Source: Pycnopodia helianthoides
Taxonomy: Eukaryota; Echinodermata; Asteroidea; Forcipulatida; Asteriidae
NCBI GenBank assembly: GCA_032158295.1
Contig: CM063244.1
Coordinates: 9,566,055 to 9,630,054 of the forward strand
Length of the DNA stretch: 64,000 nt
Direction of reading: 5' to 3'
Notes under the pieces: generated by a model
What the model was told of the DNA's origin: nothing
The model's database searches: none
Seen by the model: the letters and a program-made list of their open reading frames with translations, nothing else
Translations under genes and position numbers: made by a program
In this document: piece by piece, positions 38,501 to 50,500 of the stretch
Numbering within the stretch: the stretch's first letter is position 1
How the letters are laid out: each line of letters begins with the position of its first letter

Positions 38501-41500
38501 GGCCGAGTTTTGAAATGGTCTACATTTTTTTTTGGCAATAATATGGCAACTAGCTTGTCAAAGAAAGATTCAAGAAACACCCAAGGGTTGGGTACAACAC
38601 CAATCACATCCACGCATATTAAATACAAATCACACACCATTTAAAAAGAAAAAGACATGAACGGGCACATCAAACCAACTTCACCAGTGAAATTATAACC
38701 TCATGTACTGCAGGCCTCATACTTCATGCAAATGAGAAGCAAATTTGACATCACAAATTCGTTAAAAACGCTTCGCTCAAATTAAAATGCGCTCTACTCT
38801 TGCAAAACAAATTTGTTGCAGATATAGAGTGTCGACATACAAACCGGGCTTACAGAGGTCCATTGCCTTTAGATTGGGCAGTTTGGGCTATAAAAAAGCG
38901 TTTGTTGTGAAATGAATATGGTTGGAAATATATTTCAAAAGTAGCATATAATTATTCACAGTGTGTTTGTGTAATTTCACGAGAAGACACAGTCTGCTGT
39001 TTTTGTAGAACCCAACTTTTGTCTCCACAAAATGGCGGACTTTAAGTTCGGCTGGTTGTACTTGCAGAGGGAAATCTTTGTTTTGTTTAATCACTACTCA
39101 CTAATCACAAGACACTGCAGGTGTTGTTGTGCATGAACAACTCTTAAAAAAAGGATAGGGAGTAATTCCAAACAGCAAAAGTTTGAGAGGTTTGACAGCA
39201 ACATGCCCCTTTAACACCCATGCATACTGTAAGACAAACACATACTCATATCAGAGTGCACAAGCATTGCCATAGAAGCGGGGCAGGGAGGGAGTGGTTG
39301 GGGGAGGAGAGGGGGTGTTGGGGGAGGGGAGGGGAGGGGTGTTGGCCCCTTTAACACCCATGCATACTGTAAGACAAACACATACTCATATCAGAGTGCA
39401 CAAGCATTGCCATAGAAGCGGGGCAGGGGAGGGGGGTGTTGGGGGAGGAGAGGGGGGTGTTGGGGGAGGGGAGGGGAGGGGTGTTGGCCCCTTTAACACC
39501 CATGCATACTGTAAGACAAACACATACTCATATCAGAGTGCACAAGCTTGGCCATAGAGGCGGGGCAGGGGAGGGAGTGTTGGGGGAGGGGAGGGGTGTT
39601 GGGGAGGGAGGGGAGGGTTGTTGGGGGAGGAGAGGGGGGTGTTGGGGGGAAACTAAGAGAACTTGGAGATCAGATTCTGTGATGTAGACTAGAGACTCCT
39701 CACTGCAAAGGTGAAGTGAAACAAAAGCCCAAAACATATATCGTTTCCAATTTGTTGTCAAGTATAACATGCCAGATATATGGCCGAGTACCCCCCCCCC
39801 TAATGTCCCTATGATGTCACTCTTCCCCTCTTGTACAGAGATACCCTCCTGCCCTGCTCCACCCCCCCCTGAAAATCCTCAAAATAATTCCTGAGATTCA
39901 CAGAATTCAATGAAGACACAATGGGGGGGGGGGTTACACCATGCCACATATCAAGCAACAAATGTTGCCAAGAGTTGAACAAAAGTGCCTAATGGCAGTC
40001 GACCCAACACCAAACAAACTGCAGTCATGCAAACATCATGCACCGATCACATACCACCGATTTGAACTTACTTCATATCCGATTCTTCTTTCCAACCAAT
40101 TCTCTCCGGCAAAGGCCCTGTTATTGTTCTGAGTTTATGACAAGATTGGTTTGAGCTGATGACATTCTTGCATTGGGAGTATTTCATATCTTTTCTGTGT
40201 TTTGGGGGACCCTTCAAGCAATCACAGCAATTGAACCCTCCTGCTCATAATCTAGCAAGTTTGAATATGATATTGATTGGTCAGACAGTAGGAGGGTTAA
40301 GTGTATTTAATGCATTCACCAGATGATATCATATTGCAGGCTGGCATGGTTAATCTATCATTCAAAACCACAGTGGATTATATTGATTGGTCAGACAGTA
40401 GGAGGGTGGACTGTGTACTGTGTAGATGCATTCACCACATGATATCGTATTGCAAGCTGGCATGTTTACAGTATCTGTCATTCAAAACCAGTTGGTGATA
40501 TTGAGTGGTCGCACAGTATGAGGGTTAAGTGTGTGTTTATAATCAATCACCGGCTGTTTCTCACGGCCGAGGTTTTGCAATTCACGGTGCATGAATACAT
40601 TATTTCCTTGAAAAAGAAAGAAAATTGGCCCTTCGAACAGAATATCTGTTCTCTTTGCTTTGTTAAATCACGGCTTCTTTGTGCCAGCGGTACTCTCAAA
40701 GAAAAATTTATTCTGGCAATTCCGAGAAAATAATCCCGTCAGGGTGGAAGAGAAAAAAATGAAAGATCCCGTTGTTAATTGGTTAAAGCATTTTAAAAAA
40801 AATTTGAAAATGCATTTTAAAAATTGGCTGAACATAATTTTTTAAATGAAACAGTGTTCATCCAGGGAGATGTTTGAGACCAACATCCAGAAACAGGTTT
40901 TTGCAATTTATGCTGAGTCCGAATCAGCGGCTAAGGCTACAGCTGTGGCTTGGTGGTCACATGATAAAGAATAGGACGTCAATAGAAACATCCTTAGCAA
41001 CAGCCGCCAATTCGGCTTCGGTCTTACTCAGGCACCTACCTGCACATTAGCATTCTCTGCGTTCAGGAATGTGCTGGACAGGTCCACAGATATCCGTCTT
41101 GTTGCATTGAGTATGACGCTGAAATAACAGACAGTCGGCCAAAGTTAGTATCAATAAATGGTGGTGCAAAGACTGTTTTTTTTCTCAAACACATTAAGGC
41201 GACGTATACTTTTGAACACACATGGGCGTATGGGGACTCTTTGGATAAGGAGGGCAGAGGGGATGATTTGCACAGATAGACACAACTAAAAAATAAGTGC
41301 AAATTTCTAATACTGGATGTAAAGTTTTTTTCTTTTCTATGGCCAATTTGTTTGTTCTTTTTGTGTGGCCAAATTGTCCCCATTGTTTTGCCCAAATATG
41401 GGAGGGCAATTGCCACCCCCTAGTTCAGACAGGAGACCAAAGTTAATATCAATAAATGGGTGGTGCAAAAATTTTTTTTTTTTCTCAAACACATTAAGGC

Positions 41501-44500
41501 GACGTATACTTTTGAACACACATGGGCGTATGGGGACTCTTTGGTTAAGGAGGGCAGAGGGGTTGATTTGCACAGATAGACACAGATAAAAAATAATTAC
41601 AAGTTTCTAATACTGGATATAAAGTTTTTTTTTATTTTCTCTGGCTAATTTTTTTCTTCTTTTTGTGTACCCAAATTTCCCCCATTGTTTTGCCCAAATT
41701 TGGGAGGGCAATAGGCACCTACCTACACCCCCCTGGTTTGTACGCCTATGTGAACACCCATTTCTATGTTACATACACTCCCATAATCCTAACCCTCCCA
41801 GATCCTCCAAAATCCTCACCATCAAAGTGAAGGATTGAAGACTGTAAGCCCAAATAACAACTGCTTATCGCTAAGCCAGGCATACCGATCTTATCCCGAG
41901 TCCAAACATGTTGGTGTGAAGTGAACTTGTAGTGGATAATACAGACTGAAGAATTGTGTATTAATAAAATTTAAGAGAACATTTGATTTCACAGAAAAAT
42001 ATAGTCTCCATTCGAGTTGTTTCCTCATTTTTTGATACACCCAAGAGTTGCACAGTCTATTGATGATAAGTTCTGGTATTGTGACCGACCTCTGTGACAG
42101 CATCTTCATGGCCATCCACTCTGTCGGGTAGATGTTCCTCGACGCGAGGTCCTTGAAGACCCTCAAGACCTTCTTAAGGAAGTCTCGATGTCTCTCTCGT
42201 TCCACAAAGCTGGACCTGACCTCCTCGTAGTGAGCCTCCTTCATGAAGTGGAGGAGGTGAAGAAGGCACGTGATGCACAACACCTTAAGACAGAGAAACA
42301 AAACTTGATCTTTGTAGTGTTTTGTAAACTTGTGCGAGCAATGTAATTTCTTCTTTTTGGAGAGCAATAAAGTTATGTTCTTAGGTTAACTAAGGTTTCA
42401 CTTTCATCTGTTATGAGTTTGTGCCAAACAGTTTATATTTAGTCTACAATAAAATATTAAATTGAACTGAAATCAAACAATGGCAACGTGCACGTATTGA
42501 CACACCACGTACAACTCCCAGCCACAGACTTCCTTTGACCTCAGCCAGGCATGATTTTTGGTTCCCGAGAAAAAAACAGGCACATATTACTGGGAACAAG
42601 GGCTGACCTACATGTACACATGGTATAAGCTTTAATAGACTCTTCAGGGCAATTTAATCCCAATTTCTCTTGATTTTTCAGGGGGGGCGTAAAAATCGGA
42701 AATCAGACTAAAAGTAGGAAGAACATTTTGCCTGCTCAGCGAAAGGTGCTGTTTAACCCTGTGGAAGAAAATGATTTTTAAAATTCTGAAGGGACTTCTC
42801 ACCACTGTTTTTCTGTCGAGAGACTGCACTATGTCCAAGATGCTCTCGAACAAATGCTTCACTAAGATGCTCACATCACTGTCCACTGGATCAGTCTGAA
42901 AAAAATAAGAATGTAGCAATGAGAAAATGAGGTCATAAACCACGAAGTAAACCGACCGGGAAATTTTAAAATGAATTATCACACATTAGTGTGGAGAGAC
43001 CAAAATGCATGTAACACCAAGACTGTCAGGCCAGGTGCGATTAGGCGGCTGCGGCTACTGCTACGGCTATGGCTACGGCTACGGCTACGGCTATGACTTG
43101 ATCGCAGCGTCGTCATGCATTGAAGCATAAGACATCAAATTAAAGAACAAACAAAAGAGGGAAAATAGGAGGTCCCCGATTGCAGGTGCTTACACACTTG
43201 CATGTCATTGTGCGCGCGTGTGTGTCTTGTGCAATGTCCTTCAGCCTTTGAGAAAGACTCTGCGAGGGTTGAAAGGTAAGGCCTTCTACCGATTGTTGCG
43301 TTTCTTCTTGACAAACCTTTGAGATGGTGTGGAGGTTGGAGAGGATACTGCCGAAGACGTCGACACACATTGCCAACTCATTCTTGTTCTCTATGTGGTA
43401 TTTCAATTGTTTGGTGCACGGCTCCAACAGAAACACTCTGGAAGCTGTTGGATACAGACAGAGTACAGTTCAATTTAAGATAAACTAATCAGTGTTTTCC
43501 TTGTCCTTAAATAACATGTGCTTTTGTGGTGGTTCTAAACAACCAAACCTCCTGACTGAACTTAATCCCTTCTTAATTACACAACCAAACCTCATGAATA
43601 AACTTGATCCCATCTTAAATACACAACCAAACCTCATAAATAAACTTGATCCCATCTTAAATACACAACCAAACCTCATGAATAAACTTGATCCCATCTT
43701 AAATACACAACCAAACCTTGTGACTGAACCTAATCCCTTCTTAAATACACAACCAAACCTCATGAATAAACTTGATCCCATCTTAAATACACAACCAAAC
43801 CTCATAAATAAACTTGATCCCATCTTAAATACACAACCAAACCTCATGAATAAACTTAATCCCTTCTTAAATACACAACCAAACCTCATGAATAAACTTG
43901 ATCCCATCTTAAATACACAACCAAACCTCATAAATAAACTTGATCCCATCTTAAATACACAACCAAACCTCATGAATAAACTTGATCCCATCTAAAATAC
44001 ACAACCAAACCTCATGACTGAACTTGATCCCTTCTTAAATACCAGTTTTTTGGTTCCGACTTACTGGAATCTTTGAAGAGGTTGCTCTTGATTGTCTCTG
44101 AGATGAAGACGAGTTTGGCCTTGAGGATCTCAGGGGTCAGGGCCTTCCTTGGCATGTGCTCCAGGAGCTCGATGATGAACTGGGCCACCTCGGCTCGGTT
44201 GTACATCACCAGGAGCTCATTGGAGATCATGCTAAAATTCTTCAACAGAATCAGCTGTGGGAACAAATGAGGCAAAGACGAAAGGAATGAAGACGTAGGA
44301 TTAAATCAATATGACTCATTTGACCTCTGAGTATGGGGGTCCTTCCTACTTCCGACGTACCCCACCTACAATCAACATAATACAAGGGGGCAATACTCGA
44401 CAAGCTGTGCTTCTTATGGACCCCCTCCACTTCCAAGCTTGTTGTATTTATATTTCCTCTGCATTATGTCTCTACACCTTCATTCTTTCTGTATATTTTG

Positions 44501-47500
44501 TAAACTTGTTTGGATTTGCAAATAAAAAAGTTCAGTTAATTATTAAAAGCCATTTTTCATTAGATTCCATATAGTCAATACTTCTTTCTGTGAGTGTTTA
44601 CCTGATGTATCTTGACCTTGTCCTCTGTGTGTGACATCAGTTTATTCATTGAGGCAAAGAGACAACGCATGCTGTCCTGGATGTTCCCATCGTGCAAATC
44701 CCCTGTTGCCCTGGTGACGCAAAAACAAACAAACAAACAAAAAAACAGTGAAAAAATGCTTCAAAAAACATAACAATTTGTTTGACAAAACCATAATGAA
44801 ATGAAACCATAATGCAGCTTTATGAAACTGGGCCCTGAACTTAAAGGAACATTACAGAATTGGTAAGAAAAAAACTTGTAAAATATACTTTTGATTTACA
44901 TAAAACTTACACGGTATAATGATGATGATTGTAGAAAACATCTCTTGAAATATTTCTGTCTGAAATGCCATATTTGATGAGAAATGAATAAACTAATTTT
45001 CCGATTGGAGTTTATCGCTCAGTGAGCGTTTTATTCATTTGTTGAATCTATATGATTTCATGCAAATGTGTAATTGGTTTTTCACTATTTTCTCGTGACC
45101 CTGATGGCCGATCCATCTCAAACTTCTACAGGTTTGTCAGTTTATGTATATGTTGGATTACATAAAGTGCTTACACTGCCAGCAACTGTTTTGTTAGCAA
45201 AAACCAATTCTGTAATGTTCCTTTAAGTGTGCACTAGAACGCTCGGCCACAACACGCCGTATGACTTTACAAGCAAATGCAAACTTTGTTCACTTTTTCA
45301 AAAAAATGCATTGTCCCTTCCTCAACCATTCTCAAAAGGACAACAAAAAATAACAACAACATTAAAGAAACAACAAAGCTTACGTTTTGTAAAGCACGTG
45401 CGACCTGAAGATGAACTTGAAGAGGTTCTGAACGGCCTTGAGTGTTCCGATTACGATCTCTGCTCTCTCCGTCACTGAGTCGTCAACATATCGCTTCAGC
45501 TGCTTCACAAGAAACCTTGTTAACAAAAAACACAAAGAAGCAAACAGAGTTTTACTTTTATTCTGTTTCGGATTAAGAAACCTTTTGTGAAGTGTCTTGA
45601 TCAAACACAGTCAACCCTCCACCTATTTGGCCATTCATTATCATCCACAGTGAATTTTGAATGATAAATGCACTCTGCGAGCCTCCACCATGCGATGAAT
45701 GCAGCTAAACAGCTCACAGAAATGTCTGCCCCTTCATGTACAACCTCTGCAGTTGAATTGTTTTGAAAAGCTGGTCAACTCACAGGCAAACGTTACTAAG
45801 AGCTGGAGGGTAAATAAAAGTTCAAAGTGGATCAAAGTGGGAGCTTATTCAAGCTTCTTACATGTGTGCTTGTGTGCTGGAAAAGAATTTGTCGATGTAG
45901 GTGTCCAAGACCGTGGTGAAGGACTTGAAGCGGGTGTCGCCCAAGATTCCCAGGATATAGACGAGGGCATCGAAGACGTCTCTCTCGTACTGAACGGCTT
46001 TCTCATCCAAGATGTTGAACAGCGCATCGAGGATGTCCTGCAGAACCTATCAGGGGGGATTAAAAAAGGAAGGAAAGTTAGACATTCTCCGAATCGAACT
46101 GGAAACATCAGCGCTTATCACACATTGGTGGTAGGGTAAAACATAAATGCCCCGCAAGCCAGTCCACTTCTTGACATTTGACCTTGGCGGTCCAAAAATA
46201 ATAGGCTTTTGGGAGATCCCAAGACCAATCCACAAACCAAGTTTGGCATTGATATGACCTTCCCATCAAGCCGTAGCTGAAGCCGCTTATTCAGACACGG
46301 CTTTGATGGGCTCAAGAGAATGCTTACCCTCACAATCTCCTGACCTCCGACCTTGGTTAAATGATGCAGAATTTCCTTCAGTTTGTCGGGATGCATTCTC
46401 CATTTTAATAAGTCAAGCAGGCGAACTAGAAAATAATCAAACAAGAAAAGTCGTTAAGCAGCAAATTTCTTTGCAAAGTAAAAAAATATAAAGGGCACCA
46501 GTCATAACAACGTAAACTTAAGGAATTTTGGCTGGTTACCTGTTTCTGCTAAGCAAGATTCTTCTGTGCTTAGCATGTTTCTGTGCTTACAGGCTTTATG
46601 AAATTGGGCCCTGCGTAATATGATGGGTCAGCAACATTGTCTTAACAAGCAAAAATGAATTCTTGTCTCATGGCTCTGTACGACATCCTCTAGTTCTTAA
46701 TGTTCTTACCGTTCTGTGTAAGCTTGGTGGAGCAGATGATGGTACTAATAAAGAAGGTCTCCTTCATGTTCCTGCTGAAGGTGTTATTCCCAAAGGCTGG
46801 CGAGGACCTGGTGACCATCTCCTGGGTGCAGGAGGGAAGGTTCAGGTACAACGGCTTCTCAAAGTCTTGATTCTCTGCACACTGTGTAGGATGACCAAAA
46901 GAAAAAAGAAACATGAAGTAAAGACACAGGATGCAAGTCCCACATCCCTCCTATCTCACAAGCACTTCATTGGCTCTGGATACATGGACGCATCCATTTC
47001 AAGGTTCTACTCCTCATCTATCATTCTATCTGTGGCACATCTCTCAGATACATCCAGGATTCAATAAAGCTAAGTGTTTCCACAAGACCGCCTCGCTCTA
47101 CAATCACCATGCTCCTCACCATCCCTCGTTCTAAACACACTTGGGGAGATCGTTCCTTCGCACATGCTGGACCATCTCTTTGGAATGCTCTTGGGGAGAT
47201 CGTTCCTTCGCACATGCTGGACCATCTCTTTGGAATGCTCTTCCACTAAACCTCAGACTAGTAGACACTCTATCCAGCTTCAAAACTAACTTCAAAACTC
47301 ACTTGTTCAGTCTTGGCTTTAAGTACTGTCATTAGCAGAGTGCCTTTTTTACGCACCAGGAGTGTCTTTCTGACACACATGGCGCACTAAAACTTTTCAT
47401 TATTATTGTTACTATTTCTCATTTTTGGGGGAAGTTGTAGTTTTAACCAGGGCCCAATTTCATAGAGCTGCTTAAGCACAAAATATTGCTTAACAATTGC

Positions 47501-50500
47501 CTGCTAAGCAGAAATTAGCAGGAAACAAGTCACAAATTGTACATGTGATATGGTAGTTTTGCTGGTAACCTTATTCTGGTGAGCATAATTTTGTAGTGCT
47601 TAGCTACTTTATGTGCTTAAGCAGCTCTATGAAATTGGGCCCAGTTCACTTCATATTGCCATCAGATTAACCCCCTAGCGCTAATATAAGCAGCTTTGGG
47701 GTTGTACAGTATGCTACTAAGTTATTATTCTCAGTCTGAGAATTTTACAGAACAAAAAGAACAACTGACACATTTTTTTGTCGAACCTACTTTATAAACA
47801 AACAGCTCGTGCTCGCCGTCTTCCACGGTCGTACCGTCCTCTTTCATGAGCCGCATGAACGCCATCGCGAACAGGCTCCGGTCCCCCTGGAAGCAGAACA
47901 GTGCCGGCACTCCAGGCGTATGTGTGTATCTTTGAACTTCTCCATGGGGATGCTGAGGCGGATGTTCTCATTCCAGCGGGGCTGATTGGTGTGGTAGAAG
48001 ATTGCGGATTGGTACTCGTTCACTTCCGCCTCGTCCCCACCGAGCGAGATGCATTCCTGAAATTGAGGTGCAACTACGTAAACGAACATGTACTACATTC
48101 AGAATAACATACTGTAGAATGTGCAAATACAAACAGTTGATGTCATGATAGTGTAACACACTACAATGATCATGTACTACATGTACAAAGATTGATCACA
48201 GAGCTAAATGTAGCGTAATTTATCAGACAGTTGAAGTCAACAATAGTACAACACTTCAGAATAACATACTGTAGAATGTGCAATTACAAACAGTTGATGC
48301 CATGACAGTGTAACACACTACAATGATCATGTACTACATGTACAAAGATTGATCACAGAGCTAAATGTAGCATAATTTATCAGACAGTTGAAGTCAACGA
48401 TAGTGCAACACCAAGCAAAAAAAACATGTATTACACATTATCCAACTGTCTCACGCTGTGTGATAGGGTCCATGGTGTTTGTACACGCTAAGGGGGCAAA
48501 TACCATCTGCCCCCGAGGGTGTACAAAACCCATGGACCCTATCACACAGCGTGCAACATGTGTTTGGAAGAGTCTTCTTCTTTGGTGGTGATCTACTGTC
48601 ATGTTCCAAGATTTTTTCTGACAAAAAAGGAAAGTTGTTTTAACACACACGTAAATATCCCTCAAAATTACGTTTGTCTTCCTTTTACTTCGTGAACTAC
48701 ATGTAACTAGGTCCGTAAGTTTGTTGAGTCAAAAATTTGGTTTTACAAAATGACCAACAAGTGAAAAGAAAACCACACAATTTCAAGGTTTATTTGTGTG
48801 AATCGTTACAGTCTATTTTCAAAACATCTTTCCACTATATTCATTTCATGGTCAAGACACTTGTGCCCTTGAGCAAGGTACTTAAACATAATTGCTTCGT
48901 AAAACAAAATGGGAAGGTAGTGCATTCTGCTCTACCAGTCAGGCTCCCAGTGGATGATACCCATGTCTACATCCGTACGGACTGTGAAAGGGGTAACCCT
49001 GTTTCAGCCCTAGCAGTAGGTGGCAACGTGCCCCTGGTGACAGTTGATTTGGGTCAGCAGCCCAAATCAGCTTAGTGTAGCCCTCACCTTGAAGTAGCTG
49101 TCCGGTCTTGTGAGTAAGGCGATATCTCATTAAAAACAATTTTGTTGAATACATTAAAGGGATCTACCCCTCAGAGCCCAGAATCTGCATCAATGATACC
49201 CGGTACTTACCATCTTCTTGTTGTTACCGTCCATGACGTGAACAGTGACTTCAACATTCTTCCCGGCCGTCTTCTTTCCTCGTTCGAGCTCAGCTCGATC
49301 CAGCATCAGATAGAGATCATTCCTCACGTCCCCTGACATTCAGCACAGGAAAAAAAACATTCACTCATTCAAAGGAACATTACAGAATTGGTAAGAAAAA
49401 AACTTGTAAAATATACTTTTGATCACAGATTTACATAAAACTTACACTGTCTAATGATGATGATAGAAGAAAACATCCCTAGAAATATTTCTGTCTGAAA
49501 TGCCATACTTGATGAGAAATTAATAAACTAATTTTCCGATTGGAGTTTATCACTCAGTGAGCGTTTTATTCATGTGTTGAATCTATATGATTTCATGCAA
49601 ATGTGTAATTGGTTTTTCACTATTTTCTCGTGACCCAGATGGCCGATCGATCTCAAACTTCTACAGGTTTGTCAGTTTATGTATATGGTGGATTACATAA
49701 AGTGCTTACACTGCCAGCAACTGTTTTGTTAGCAAAACCCAATTCTATAATGTTCCTTTAAAGGGAAGGTACACGATTGGTAATCACTCTGAAAAATTAA
49801 TGGCAATAAAAACTGACTCGGTTAGAAGTACAGCAACTTTCGATAGTATAAAGAGAAATATTTCTCAAATATTTCAATTAAAAATAATGTGGATATGGAA
49901 AAATATGCCAGTTTTTATCCCCCAAAATTTCAGAAACGTTTCTGTCAGAAATTTTTCTGAGATCGTGTATTCCTATTAGGGGTTTATTCTTTATGCGTGG
50001 ACATATCCGCTGCGAATTTTGGCGGTGTTTCAAAGCAGCTCTATGAAATTGGGCCCAGGTGGGCCTGTAAGCCAAGCACTCCATAAATTGTGCCCAAGTA
50101 AGAACATTCTGACTTAAGAGAGTAAAACTTGACAATTACTTAAATCTTAATCAACACATAATTACATCATAATTAAAACACAATAACATCGTGATTCAAG
50201 AAAATTACTCTAAAAACCAATACTTGGGTATTTTGCATGACAAATACCATGTGCAACAACTGCAAATTTATCATAATGGTGAGTTTCTATGCCCAACTAG
50301 GAATCCCTATTTGGGCATCCAAAACAAGGTTGACAGTCATGCATGGATGGTTCGCCTGATAGGACCCTTTTTTTCGAAACCACGGCTCGGGGCTCAGGCT
50401 TGGGTATCCGCCTGCCTTCTTGAAGCCCTGCACCGACAGCAGAGCCTGAGAAGCAGAAGCCGTGGTTTCGAAAAAAAGGTCTGTTAACCCTTTCAATACC

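Noticed and set aside
43485..43995. 167-168 codon open frames on both strands
   Set aside because: Produced by a 42-bp repeat whose length is a multiple of three; no start context, splice site or family.
43536..44041. CRISPR-like look of regularly spaced repeats
   Set aside because: Units are directly adjacent with no unique spacers, and the context is an animal intron.
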